The position numbers and the translations under genes were made by a program. A DNA stretch of 64,000 nt from positions 1 to 64,000 of the forward strand of contig DUBF01000148.1 of the NCBI GenBank assembly GCA_012960465.1. Direction: 5' to 3'. Positions 34,609-43,723 of the stretch are shown here, piece by piece. The notes below the pieces were generated by a model that was not told the DNA's origin, did not search any database, and worked only from the letters and a program-made list of their open reading frames with translations. The number at the start of each line of letters is the position of its first letter. Within the stretch, counting starts at the first letter, position 1. This stretch comes from Rhodospirillales bacterium. Its GTDB lineage: Bacteria > Pseudomonadota > Alphaproteobacteria > Rhodospirillales > UBA2165.

Positions 34609-36066
34609 ATGTCTGCTCTTATGTTTCAGGGTACTGGTTCCGATGTCGGTAAATCACTCATTGTAGCGGGTCTGTGTCGTGCCCTGGTGAACCGAGGGTT
34701 GTTGGTGAAACCATTCAAGCCTCAAAACATGTCTAATAATGCGGCAGTTGTTTCAGGCGGTGGCGAGATTGGACGGGCACAAGCTTTGCAGGCAAAAGCT
34801 TGCAGGCTATCACCTCATATTGATATGAACCCTGTCCTACTCAAACCGCAATCAGATGTGGGTGCGCAGTTGGTTGTGATGGGTAAAGTTGAAGGGAATT
34901 ATCCGGCGAAAGAATATCAAGCAAAAAAGATTGAGTTATTAGATGTTGTGATGGATGCTGCTCAGCGCCTTAAAAAAGAAGCAGATATTCTTTTGATTGA
35001 AGGTGCAGGAAGTGCTGCAGAAGTTAATCTGCGAGAAAACGATATTGCCAATATGGGCTTTGCAGTTGCTACGCAAACGCCGGTAGTCCTCGTAGCTGAT
35101 ATTGATAGAGGTGGCGTAATTGCAAGTATTGTTGGAACGTGGGAGTTGCTGCCAGAAGAGGAGCGCAAGTTAATTTCGGGTTATATAATTAATAAATTTC
35201 GCGGCGACGTCAATTTGTTCAAAAGTGGTATCGAGATAATTGAAAAAAAGACTGGATTATCGTGTTTTGGTGTTATTCCATTTGTGCCGGAGGCTACGAG
35301 GTTGCCCCAAGAGGATGCCCACTCTTTAGAAAATACTACGCGCAACCAAAGTGGCGGAGAGATTAAAATTGTTGTGCCACAATTAGCTCATATCTCTAAC
35401 TATGATGATTTTGACCCACTTATTGCGGAGCCCGATGTTGATTTACAATTTATTAAACGTGGAGAGGTTTTACCAGGTGATGCGGATCTGGTCATCTTGC
35501 CCGGTTCTAAAACGACTACTGCTGATTTAGTAGATCTAAGAATACAAGGCTGGGATATAGATATTAAGGCTCATCTCCGGCGAGGAGGCCATGTTTACGG
35601 TATTTGTGCTGGTTATCAAATGCTGGGCAATCAGATAAATGATCCTGAAAATTTGGAGGGCGAAGTTGCTTCAATTGAGGGACTTGGACTTTTGGACATT
35701 CAAACTAGGATGGGTGGCGATAAGACTTTAACTGAAGTTTCAGTAGACTCCTGTCTGGGTTTTGGAGAGTTTCAGGGCTACGAAATGCATATAGGTCAAA
35801 CTGTGGGCCCCGATTGTAGCAGGCCTTTTGGTAAAGTAGACGGTAGAAATACAGGGGCCGTTTCTCCAGATGGAAATGTTGGGGGCTGTTATGTGCACGG
35901 CCTATTTTCTAATGACGCATTTCGTCACTCAATTCTTTCAAGTCTAAAAGATAGAAAAGCAACTGGTGTTGCCTATGATCTTCAAGTTGAAGAAGCTTTA
36001 GATAGTGTTTCCATAGCTTTTGAGAAAGCATTGAATATTGATAGATTGTTGGCTTCTGCACGTTAA
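34609..36066 (+). CDS. cobQ: Cobyric acid synthase
   Basis: A 485-aa glutamine-dependent amidotransferase (CobQ/CbiP) that amidates positions b, d, e and g of adenosylcobyrinic acid diamide. The N-terminal ATPase domain shows MFQGTGSDVGKSLIVAGLCR and PFKPQNMSNNA. The C-terminal class I amidotransferase-like domain has YGICAGYQMLG with the nucleophile Cys and ends with GCYVHGLFSND containing the catalytic His. Normal length. It is convergent with cobD, leaving a 29-nt gap with no clear terminator. Confidence 0.96.
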   Translation: MSALMFQGTGSDVGKSLIVAGLCRALVNRGLLVKPFKPQNMSNNAAVVSGGGEIGRAQALQAKACRLSPHIDMNPVLLKPQSDVGAQLVVMGKVEGNYPAKEYQAKKIELLDVVMDAAQRLKKEADILLIEGAGSAAEVNLRENDIANMGFAVATQTPVVLVADIDRGGVIASIVGTWELLPEEERKLISGYIINKFRGDVNLFKSGIEIIEKKTGLSCFGVIPFVPEATRLPQEDAHSLENTTRNQSGGEIKIVVPQLAHISNYDDFDPLIAEPDVDLQFIKRGEVLPGDADLVILPGSKTTTADLVDLRIQGWDIDIKAHLRRGGHVYGICAGYQMLGNQINDPENLEGEVASIEGLGLLDIQTRMGGDKTLTEVSVDSCLGFGEFQGYEMHIGQTVGPDCSRPFGKVDGRNTGAVSPDGNVGGCYVHGLFSNDAFRHSILSSLKDRKATGVAYDLQVEEALDSVSIAFEKALNIDRLLASAR

Positions 36067-36095
36067 TTTTGATAAAAATAGCGCCGTGATGTGTT

Positions 36096-37085
36096 TTAGT
36101 TATGGATGTTCAATCCTGTCAAAAATACAAGTAAAGCCGCTAATAAAAGACATGCGTTTACGTAGAGTAATAAACCTTTACTAATATCCTCATCAGTCGC
36201 ATCAGGAGTACTACCCTCGACGGCAATTCCAACCCAATCGCCATCGATCGTTTGATCGCTGTAGTCGCGGGGTCCGGCCAATCTTAAGTTAAGGGCCCCA
36301 GCCATTGCAGATTCGGGAAATCCGGCATTAATCGATAGTTGTTTTCTTGCATCGTGTGTAATGGCTATCCATGATCTTTTAGCTTCACTTTGACCCCAGG
36401 TGAATGCTGCAATACACAGCATAAGTGCTGACAGTCGCGCGGGAATAAAATTCGCAAGGTCGTCCATGCGGGCAGCAGCCCACCCAAAATAAAGGTAACG
36501 ATCATTCTTGTATCCGATCATACTATCGGCAGTATTAAGCATTTTATATGCTAGCACGCCGGGTAGGCCAAAAAGTGTTGCCCAAAATATTGGAGCCACT
36601 ACACCATCGGAGAAATTTTCTGATAAAGATTCAATAGCCGCGCGAGCAATGCCATGGTCATCAAGATTTTTTGTGTCTCGGCCGACAATTTTCCCTGCGG
36701 CAGATCGTGCATTTTCGATATCATCACTTTTCAGAGCAGAGGCGACGGCAAATACATGTTGATAGAGGCTCTTGCTAGCGATCATCGTAGAGAGCAGCAA
36801 TGCCTCCAATATCCAGCCATAAGGAATGAACGATAATAGGAATACTAGTCCCAAACCAATGCTGGCGGCTAATACTAAAATTATAATTACTGCATAAATA
36901 CCTTTTATTCGTTGAGATCTGGTCTCGTCTAATTCGTCATTTAGTCGGGTATCTAGGTGTTTAATGACCCAGCCCATCATCTGGGTGGGATGGGGAATGG
37001 AGCGGTAGAATAACTTTGGATCGCCAATAATAGCGTCAATCGTCAGTGCGAATAGTAAGGTTGGGAACATTGTAAGTTCAAACAT
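36096..37085 (-). CDS. cobD: Adenosylcobinamide-phosphate synthase
   Basis: A 329-aa inner-membrane protein (CobD of Pseudomonas, CbiB of Salmonella) joining cobyric acid and (R)-1-amino-2-propanol O-phosphate. Family marks are DAIIGDPKLFYRSIPHPTQMMGWVI, VGRDTKNLDDHGIARAAIESLSENFSDGVVAPIFW and YKNDRYLYFGWAAARMDDLANFIPARLSAL. Transmembrane helices lie between. It is divergent from cbiX with a 239-bp promoter-bearing gap that shows no riboswitch. Confidence 0.95.
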   Translation of the reverse strand: MFELTMFPTLLFALTIDAIIGDPKLFYRSIPHPTQMMGWVIKHLDTRLNDELDETRSQRIKGIYAVIIILVLAASIGLGLVFLLSFIPYGWILEALLLSTMIASKSLYQHVFAVASALKSDDIENARSAAGKIVGRDTKNLDDHGIARAAIESLSENFSDGVVAPIFWATLFGLPGVLAYKMLNTADSMIGYKNDRYLYFGWAAARMDDLANFIPARLSALMLCIAAFTWGQSEAKRSWIAITHDARKQLSINAGFPESAMAGALNLRLAGPRDYSDQTIDGDWVGIAVEGSTPDATDEDISKGLLLYVNACLLLAALLVFLTGLNIHN

Positions 37086-37324
37086 TTCTGATTTCTATCA
37101 GGGAGGATTTAAACCGTCAATTAGGTAACTATTTTTCTAACTTTGATTTATAAAAAATCTTTAGCTGCAGTGACTGATCCTTTATGATGCGATACCTTGG
37201 TAAACTATTGTATAAAGTTCAGTAAATGTCTTTGTTGAGTGACTAAGCAAAAATACCCATTAATAATGGACTAACTTAGGTAAGTTTAAATAAGTCCGAG
37301 AAGTTTTTTTTTACGAGGCTTTAC

Positions 37325-38434
37325 ATGTTAAAAACTGGTATCATCATCTGCGGACACGGTAGCCGTTCGAAGAGTGCAGAGAGCGAGTTTGGCTCTTTGG
37401 CCATAGCTGTAAGAAAACGGTTTCCCAATACTCCTGTCGAGTATGGTTTTTTGGAATATTCTTCACCTAATATTCATATGGGCTTGGACGCTCTTAGGGA
37501 AGCAGGTGTCGAGCAAATTATAGCTGTACCTGGAATGTTATTTGCCGCCACTCATGCAAAGAATGATATTCCATCCGTTTTGGTTTCATATCAAAAGAAG
37601 TACCCTGGTATAGAAATTAAATATGGCCGAGAACTGGCGCTAGACTCTAAAATGATTGCTGCGTTTGAAGCGAGGATCATGGAGAGTTTGGGTGTTGATC
37701 ATGTTCATGATGGAGATTTATATAATACGATGTTGGTTGTTGTTGGTAGAGGTACTTCAGACACATACGCTAACGCGGAGGCAGCTAAATTAACACGAAT
37801 AGTTACTGAAAATTTAGGTTTTGGTTGGTCAGAGACGGTATATTCGGGTGTTACTTTTCCATCCGTTGGCCAAGGATTGGAAATGGCTATTAAATTAAAT
37901 TATAAAAAAATAGTCGTGGCACCGTACTTCCTCTTTTCTGGTCGCTTAATTGATAGAATACAAAATTATGTTGACCGAGTTGCGGACGGCGCCCCTGATG
38001 TTAAATTTTTTAAGGCGAATTATCTCTCTGACCAAAGAAATGTGATAGACACGTTTGTAGATCGGATTGAAGAGGCAAAACAAGGACTTGTGAAAGATAG
38101 CCATAATTTAATGGCTTCATTTGAAGCTCGTCTGTCTCGAGGTGAAGTCGAAATTCACCATCATCATGCAGAGTATCACCCGATTATGGATCCAGAAGAT
38201 GAAGAGGCTTCTGGGATACATACTCACACGCACGATCATGAAAGTTCCCATGAGCATTCTCACGGGCATACACATGCTAAATATAAACATATTGCTCATC
38301 CAAATGGGCCCAGAACAATGATAGATCAGGGAGTCTGTTGTTGTTTTATGAGCCAGTTTCCCCAAGACGTTATAGATGACGAGCGCATGCTTCGAAATAA
38401 ATTAATAACTCAGAATAAAAAAATCAAAACATGA
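37325..38434 (+). CDS. cbiX: Sirohydrochlorin cobaltochelatase CbiX with His-rich linker and CCC motif
   Basis: A 369-aa long-form CbiX that inserts Co2+ into sirohydrochlorin. Two related chelatase halves are visible. The active-site histidines are His11 in CGHGSR and His77 in ATHAKND. Residues 278-325 hold 16 histidines (HHHH, then HTHTHDH and HEHSHGHTH), an obvious metal store. After it lies GVCCCF (Cys338-340), in the place where long CbiX proteins carry an iron-sulfur-type Cys motif. Its stop overlaps a 40-aa ORF by ATGA. This enzyme acts early in the pathway, unlike CobN. Confidence 0.95.
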   Translation: MLKTGIIICGHGSRSKSAESEFGSLAIAVRKRFPNTPVEYGFLEYSSPNIHMGLDALREAGVEQIIAVPGMLFAATHAKNDIPSVLVSYQKKYPGIEIKYGRELALDSKMIAAFEARIMESLGVDHVHDGDLYNTMLVVVGRGTSDTYANAEAAKLTRIVTENLGFGWSETVYSGVTFPSVGQGLEMAIKLNYKKIVVAPYFLFSGRLIDRIQNYVDRVADGAPDVKFFKANYLSDQRNVIDTFVDRIEEAKQGLVKDSHNLMASFEARLSRGEVEIHHHHAEYHPIMDPEDEEASGIHTHTHDHESSHEHSHGHTHAKYKHIAHPNGPRTMIDQGVCCCFMSQFPQDVIDDERMLRNKLITQNKKIKT

Positions 38435-38553
38435 AGCCATGCTGTGGGCGTATTTTAATGACTGTGGATGTTAGTTTAGATTATTTGCATAAGTCGGGTA
38501 AGAAAATGATCCAGCCGACTCAAGTTAATATATGTTTAGGCGGAAATACATGA
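38431..38553 (+). CDS. 40-aa ORF coupled to cbiX and cobH
   Basis: The ORF starts at an ATG overlapping the cbiX stop (ATGA at 38431-38434) and ends at a TGA overlapping the cobH start (ATGA at 38550-38553), filling the 115-nt gap exactly. The product starts MKPCCGRILM, has two adjacent Cys, is basic in the middle (HKSGKK) and ends VNICLGGNT. I recognise no family. Perfect overlaps at both ends argue for a real coupled gene or a reading frame that carries ribosomes to cobH. It could instead be chance, since 40 open codons is short. Confidence 0.5.
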   Translation: MKPCCGRILMTVDVSLDYLHKSGKKMIQPTQVNICLGGNT

Positions 38554-39179
38554 ACTACTTGCGTGATCCTGATAAAATTTACCGTGCTTCCTTTGAAGCA
38601 ATTACCAGCGAAGTTGATTTATCTAAATTTCCTGAAGGTCTTCATAATATTGTTCTGCGTCTTGTTCATGCGATAGCAATACCAGAAATTATTGATGATA
38701 TTGTGTGGGATGGTGATGTAGTGGAAAATGCAAGTGTTAGTTTGGCAAATGCTAAGCCGATCATCGTTGACGCTAATATGGTATCAGCGGGTATTATAAA
38801 AGGTCGGTTACCCGAAGGTTCACAAGTTAAATGTTTTCTCAATGATGGCAGCGTACCTGACATCGCAAAGTCAATGGCTACAACGCGCTCGGCTGCGGCG
38901 GTTGAGTTGTGGCGTCCATTCTTGGACGGTGCAATCGTGTCTATTGGTAACGCGCCGACAGCTCTATTTCATTTAATTGATATGCTTGATGATTCTACAT
39001 GTCCAAGACCGGCAGTGATATTTGGGTTTCCGGTTGGTTTTGTTGGAGCTGCCGAATCTAAATCTTATTTAATAGAAAAAAATTTAGGTATTCCCTACAT
39101 TACACTTACAGGTAGAATTGGTGGTTCAGCGTTAGCTGCGGCAGCGGTCAATGCGATTCTACTTGGAGGTACTATATGA
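38550..39179 (+). CDS. cobH: Precorrin-8X methylmutase
   Basis: A 209-aa CobH/CbiC that moves the C-11 methyl to C-12, forming hydrogenobyrinate or cobyrinate. YLRDPDKIYRASFEAI near the start, RLVHAIAIPEI with the catalytic His, CFLNDG and a C-terminal FGFPVGFVGAAESK are family text. An ATG 18 nt upstream is in frame, but AGGCGG precedes ATG 38550, which also overlaps the stop of the small ORF. It overlaps cobL by 4 nt. Confidence 0.95.
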   Translation: MNYLRDPDKIYRASFEAITSEVDLSKFPEGLHNIVLRLVHAIAIPEIIDDIVWDGDVVENASVSLANAKPIIVDANMVSAGIIKGRLPEGSQVKCFLNDGSVPDIAKSMATTRSAAAVELWRPFLDGAIVSIGNAPTALFHLIDMLDDSTCPRPAVIFGFPVGFVGAAESKSYLIEKNLGIPYITLTGRIGGSALAAAAVNAILLGGTI

Positions 39180-40372
39180 CGGCTTGGCTTACTATTATTG
39201 GGATTGGTGAAGACGGACTTCCAGGGCTTGGAACCCTAGCAAGAGAGGTTATTGACGATGCAGAGTTCTTATTCGGTGGAGAACGTCATTTTGCACTCGT
39301 TGGTAAAAAGGGGTTGATTTGGAAATCGCCGCTAGAAGATAGTTTTGCCGAGCTCGATCAACTTCGGGGTAAAAAGGTAGTTGTAATTGCGACTGGTGAT
39401 CCTATGTGGTTTGGCATTGGTGCCACTCTCGGCCGTCGTTACGGGCCAGATGCGATAAAAATTATCCCCTCTTCTTCGGCTTTTTCGCTCGTCGCCGCTC
39501 GATTGACTTGGTCACTGAACGAAATCGACTGCATAACGGTACATGGCCGGGACCTTGATCGAGTGAAGGCTTTTTTGATGCCGGGGAATAAACTTATTGT
39601 TTTGACTAATGACGGCAACACCCCTGGTCAGATTGCAGGGCTTTTAAAAGATACTGGTTTTGGTGGAAGCTTGCTTATAGTTTTTTCTCAAATGGGAGGA
39701 ACTGAAGAACGACGTTTTGAAGGTACGGCAATCGATTGGGATCACGATGCAATACCTGATCTGAATACTGTTGCAATCGAGTGTTTAGCGGATGAGGGAC
39801 TAATACTTAAAGCCCGTATTCCAGGTCTGCCCGACGATGTTTTTGAGCATGATGGTCAATTGACTAAGCGTGAAGTTCGGGCAATCACGGTCTCATCTTT
39901 AGCTCCCATGCCAGGGCAGATGCTGTGGGATATTGGTGCAGGTTGCGGATCTATTGGTATTGAATGGTTGCGTGGAACTCTAAATGCAAGAGCGATTGCA
40001 ATTGAGCATAATATGGACCGGCTTGGGATGATTAACAGAAATGCTTTGGCTTTGGGCGTTCCCGAATTAAAAGTAATATTTGGGGAAGCCTTGACTGAAA
40101 TTATTGGCTTACCTTCTCCGGATGCCGTTTTTATAGGTGGGGGCCTCACAACGGATGGTTTGCTAGAATACTGCTGGCAAAATCTAAGGCCTGGTGGGCG
40201 CTTAGTTGCAAATGCAGTAACGTTTGAAAGTGAGAGACGTTTGTTTGAAGCCCGTGAGAAGTTAGGTGGTGATTTAAATAAAATAGAAATCTCGCGAGCT
40301 CAAGCTATGGGAGATTATACTAGTTGGCATGGTCTCATGCCTGTAACACAATTAAAAATAATCAAAACATGA
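39176..40372 (+). CDS. cobL: Precorrin-6Y C5,15-methyltransferase (decarboxylating), CbiE-CbiT fusion
   Basis: A 398-aa CobL. The N-terminal tetrapyrrole-methylase half (CbiE, residues 1-200) starts LTIIGIGEDGLPGLG and holds ATGDPMWFGIG. The C-terminal half (CbiT) is a Rossmann methyltransferase with MPGQMLWDIGAGCGSIGIEW near residue 245. It methylates C-5 and C-15 and decarboxylates the C-12 acetate. Both fused domains are intact. ATGA overlaps link it to cobH upstream and cobI downstream. Confidence 0.95.
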   Translation: MTAWLTIIGIGEDGLPGLGTLAREVIDDAEFLFGGERHFALVGKKGLIWKSPLEDSFAELDQLRGKKVVVIATGDPMWFGIGATLGRRYGPDAIKIIPSSSAFSLVAARLTWSLNEIDCITVHGRDLDRVKAFLMPGNKLIVLTNDGNTPGQIAGLLKDTGFGGSLLIVFSQMGGTEERRFEGTAIDWDHDAIPDLNTVAIECLADEGLILKARIPGLPDDVFEHDGQLTKREVRAITVSSLAPMPGQMLWDIGAGCGSIGIEWLRGTLNARAIAIEHNMDRLGMINRNALALGVPELKVIFGEALTEIIGLPSPDAVFIGGGLTTDGLLEYCWQNLRPGGRLVANAVTFESERRLFEAREKLGGDLNKIEISRAQAMGDYTSWHGLMPVTQLKIIKT

Positions 40373-41082
40373 ATAATAAAGTAAAAATTTGGGGACTTGG
40401 TATCGGACCTGGGGATCCAGATTTAATTACCGTGAAAGCCCTGAAAATTCTCCAAGAAGTGGATGTGATTGCCTATCCAACCTTGGATGGAGGTGAGAGT
40501 TTAGCACGTTCGATTGCCAAGCCGCATCTGACCTCAAATCAGGAAGAAATTATAATTTCAATCCCAATGCTTAGTGATCGATATCCAGCCCAAGGTGTTT
40601 ATGATTCTGCCGCTATAAAAATTAGTGCGGCGGTTCACGCTGGTAAATCGGTCGCAATTTTATGTGAAGGAGATCCGTTTTTCTATGGATCGTTTATGTA
40701 TCTGTTTGTCCGACTTTCAGAAAACCATTTAGTTAGAGTGGTGCCGGGCGTGACATCATTGGCAGCCTGCTCATCTGCATTAGCTTTGCCGCTTGCCGCA
40801 CGTAATGACGTTATTTCTGTAATACCGGGACCTTTGGATGAAAAGGATTTAGAAGAGCGATTGCTGACAACTAATGTCGCAGCCATTATTAAGGTTGGTC
40901 GTCATTTGGGGAAAATAAAACGTATATTGAGGAAAATTGGTGTCATTGATAATGCCCATTATATTGAACGTGCGACTATGGACAATCAGCATATTAGACT
41001 TTTGAGCGAGATGGATGGTGACACTGCTCCTTATTTTTCAATGATCATTGTACGGTTGAGTGGAGATATATTAGAATTATGA
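40369..41082 (+). CDS. cobI: Precorrin-2 C20-methyltransferase
   Basis: A 237-aa SAM-dependent tetrapyrrole methylase (CobI/CbiL) that makes precorrin-3A or its cobalt form. GLGIGPGDPDLITVKALKIL is the N-terminal motif, CEGDPFFYGSFMYLF the second, and VVPGVTSLAACSSALALPLA the third, specific to this step. The frame opens 15 codons earlier inside cobL, but ATG 40369 overlaps the cobL stop as ATGA and begins at the expected point. Confidence 0.94.
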   Translation: MNNKVKIWGLGIGPGDPDLITVKALKILQEVDVIAYPTLDGGESLARSIAKPHLTSNQEEIIISIPMLSDRYPAQGVYDSAAIKISAAVHAGKSVAILCEGDPFFYGSFMYLFVRLSENHLVRVVPGVTSLAACSSALALPLAARNDVISVIPGPLDEKDLEERLLTTNVAAIIKVGRHLGKIKRILRKIGVIDNAHYIERATMDNQHIRLLSEMDGDTAPYFSMIIVRLSGDILEL

Positions 41083-42917
41083 AGGTGAAGTCCCCCGCTT
41101 TCGTCGTCTTAAACAAAACGGGTGCCAAATTAGCCCGTAAATTAGTTCCTCATGTGTATGGCGCAGAGGTCCACGGGCTTAAAGCGCGGGTCCCCGAAGT
41201 TGATTTCCCATTTGAGAAGACTGTTGATCATCTGCGTATGCTATTTATCGAAGATCGGGCCATCATTGCCTTATTATCGGCAGGTATCGTCATTCGAGCA
41301 TTGGGACCGTTACTGGCGGATAAAACTCATGAACCACCGGTGTTGGTAATATCTGAGGATGGAAAATCTGTTGTACCATTGTTGGGTGGGCATTTTGGCG
41401 CAAATGATCTTACTAGTATAATTTCTAAAGTTTTAAAAGTTAAGCCGAGCATTACAACCGCTGGTGATACGCGGTATGGAATAGCGCTTGATAATCCTCC
41501 GATAGGTTGGCGAGTCGCTAACCGCGATGCTGCTAAACCGATCATGGCGGCTTTATTAAATAATGAACCTGTATTTATTAAAAACGAAACATTGAATGGC
41601 GTTGACGTGGCTTGGCTTTCAGAATTTGATTTCTCGGTATCTGAGAGCCCCCCGCAAAAAGTTCGAGTTACCTATTTCGATTTTCCTGAAAAAACTAAGG
41701 ATTTGATACTTTCGCCAGGCGTGCTTACGCTGGGAATTGGCTGCGAGAGGGGTGTTGATTCAAATGAACTTTTAACTTTTCTGTCTTTAGTTTTTAAAAA
41801 ACACAATCTTGGTAAACATGCGATTGCATGTATTGCTACCATCGATATCAAAGAAGATGAAGGAGCTATTCGTAATGTCGCAAATTTGTGGGAGGTGCCG
41901 CTACGTTTGTTTGAAGCAGCAGTTCTGGAAAAAGAAACACCTCGTCTGACGGATCCATCTGATTATGTTTTTTCTACCGTTGGCAGCCATAGCGTAAGTG
42001 AGGCTTCAGCTCTGGCTGCCGCAGGACCCGATGCGGAGCTGATCGTTCCCAAACAAAAACACGGAGGTATAACCTGCGCTGTAGCCTTGTCATCACGTAT
42101 TATTAAGCCTGAAAAAGTCGGAAGAGGGTGTGGACGTTTGGCTGTGATTGGAATTGGCCCTGGCTCTAATGATTGGCGGGCCCCAGAAGCAACGAACGAA
42201 ATTTCCAGGGCAACTGAGATTATTGGCTATAAGCTTTATTTGGATTTATTAGGCCCTCTCATCGAAGGTAAAAATCGCTATGATTATCCTCTAGGTGAAG
42301 AGCGCGATCGAGTTGCAGAAGCACTTAGAATGGCGGCTGAGGGTAAGGAAGTCGCGCTTGTTTCCAGCGGTGATGCGGGGATTTATGCTATGGCGTGTTT
42401 GGTGTTTGAATTGATAGAACACGGTATTATGGGAAATGTTAAACCGGAATGGCAACGAATTGATGTCCATGTTGTTCCAGGTATCTCGGCTTTGCAGGCG
42501 GCCGCGGCTAAGATTGGTGCCCCATTAGGTCATGATTTTTGTACTATTTCTCTTTCTGATCTGTTGACCCCTTGGGAAGTAATTGAAAAGCGTTTGGAGG
42601 CTGCTGCTAAAGGTGACTTTATCATAGCGCTTTACAACCCAGTTTCAATCAAACGGCGAAAGCAATTAGGTTTTGCCCGCGATATTTTATTAAACTACCG
42701 TTCAGCAGGGACACCAGTTGTTTTAGCAAAGAATCTTGGTCGTGAAGAGGAACAGGTTGATGTAATTACCTTAAATGAACTAAATGCTGAAAAGGTCGAC
42801 ATGCTGACGGTTTTACTGGTTGGCAGTTCCCAAACGCGACTGCTGACGCTCAATAATGATAAATCGTATGTATATACGCCACGTGGTTATGGTGATAAAA
42901 AGGAAAATTTTAAATGA
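41079..42917 (+). CDS. cobJ: CbiG-CobJ fusion: cobalt-precorrin-5A hydrolase + precorrin-3B C17-methyltransferase
   Basis: A 612-aa two-enzyme protein. Residues 1-343 match CbiG: LSAGIVIRALGPLLADK, LLGGHFGANDLT, then a C-terminal GIGCERG (219-225) and LIVPKQKHGGITCAVAL. Residues 352-612 are a CobJ/CbiH methylase beginning LAVIGIGPGSNDW, with SSGDAGIYAMACLVFEL and IALYNPVSIKRR. CbiG opens the ring-A delta-lactone in the oxygen-independent route, while CobJ/CbiH performs the preceding ring contraction and C17 methylation. Fusion of consecutive steps fits substrate channelling. It overlaps cobI and cobM by 4 nt each. Confidence 0.94.
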   Translation: MKVKSPAFVVLNKTGAKLARKLVPHVYGAEVHGLKARVPEVDFPFEKTVDHLRMLFIEDRAIIALLSAGIVIRALGPLLADKTHEPPVLVISEDGKSVVPLLGGHFGANDLTSIISKVLKVKPSITTAGDTRYGIALDNPPIGWRVANRDAAKPIMAALLNNEPVFIKNETLNGVDVAWLSEFDFSVSESPPQKVRVTYFDFPEKTKDLILSPGVLTLGIGCERGVDSNELLTFLSLVFKKHNLGKHAIACIATIDIKEDEGAIRNVANLWEVPLRLFEAAVLEKETPRLTDPSDYVFSTVGSHSVSEASALAAAGPDAELIVPKQKHGGITCAVALSSRIIKPEKVGRGCGRLAVIGIGPGSNDWRAPEATNEISRATEIIGYKLYLDLLGPLIEGKNRYDYPLGEERDRVAEALRMAAEGKEVALVSSGDAGIYAMACLVFELIEHGIMGNVKPEWQRIDVHVVPGISALQAAAAKIGAPLGHDFCTISLSDLLTPWEVIEKRLEAAAKGDFIIALYNPVSIKRRKQLGFARDILLNYRSAGTPVVLAKNLGREEEQVDVITLNELNAEKVDMLTVLLVGSSQTRLLTLNNDKSYVYTPRGYGDKKENFK

Positions 42918-43669
42918 CGGTTCACTTCATTGGCGCTGGCCCAGGTGCCCCTGACCTCATTACGGTACGTGGTCTTAATTACATAAAGGCCAGCCAGGTG
43001 TGCCTTTATGCCGGCTCCCTTGTACCTGAAGAAGTAGTGGCAGAGGCCCCGAATGATGCAGAAGTAATTGATACGGCGCCATTGCACCTTGATCAGATCA
43101 TTGAGAAAATCAACGAAGCAGACCAGGATGGATTGGATGTGGCGCGAGTGCATTCAGGTGATCCATCTATATATGGTGCAATAGCTGAACAAATGCGCCG
43201 GCTTGATGCCCTTGACATTAATTATGATGTTACGCCTGGTGTTCCTGCCTTTGCTGCAGCGGCAGCCGTGTTGAATCAAGAACTTACGCTTCCCGAAGTC
43301 TCCCAAACAGTCATAGTTACCAGGACTGCAGGCAAGGCATCTAACATGCCAAAGGGTGAAGAGTTGGCTTCTTTGGCGACTTCAAAGGCAACCCTCGCAA
43401 TACATCTTTCTATACGAAATTTAAAGAAAATTATTGAAGACCTCGTCCCTTATTATGGAGAAAACTGCCCTGTCTATATTGTATATAGGGTCACATGGCC
43501 GGACCAAAAAATAATCTCTGGTACACTCTCCGATATACGGGCAAAAGTCCGTGCGGCGAAAATTACAAGGACAGCACTGATTATGGTAGGTAGGGTCTTT
43601 AGCACTACTGATTTCATCGATAGTCGTTTATATTCAAAAGATCACAAACATGTGTTGCGCCCTCGTTAA
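42914..43669 (+). CDS. cobM: Precorrin-4 C11-methyltransferase
   Basis: A 251-aa SAM-dependent tetrapyrrole methylase (CobM/CbiF). VHFIGAGPGAPDLITVRGL is the N-terminal motif, CLYAGSLVPEEV is typical of this family, VHSGDPSIYGAIAEQMR is the SAM loop, and VTRTAGKASNMPKGEELASLA is specific to CobM. It acts just before or after CbiG in the pathway. It is the last gene of the rightward cbiX-cobM run and is convergent with cobK across a 54-nt gap with no strong hairpin. Confidence 0.95.
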   Translation: MTVHFIGAGPGAPDLITVRGLNYIKASQVCLYAGSLVPEEVVAEAPNDAEVIDTAPLHLDQIIEKINEADQDGLDVARVHSGDPSIYGAIAEQMRRLDALDINYDVTPGVPAFAAAAAVLNQELTLPEVSQTVIVTRTAGKASNMPKGEELASLATSKATLAIHLSIRNLKKIIEDLVPYYGENCPVYIVYRVTWPDQKIISGTLSDIRAKVRAAKITRTALIMVGRVFSTTDFIDSRLYSKDHKHVLRPR

Positions 43670-43723
43670 CCATCGTTTCAATTGATATTTTCTACTAGGT
43701 GAAATTTGGGTAAATATGAAGAG

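Noticed and set aside
36067..36095. Terminator between convergent cobQ and cobD
   Set aside because: No stem with a T-run can be drawn in this 29-nt gap.
37086..37324. Second cobalamin riboswitch between cobD and cbiX
   Set aside because: Neither the GCCCCCGCAACTGTGA core nor a B12 box occurs here.
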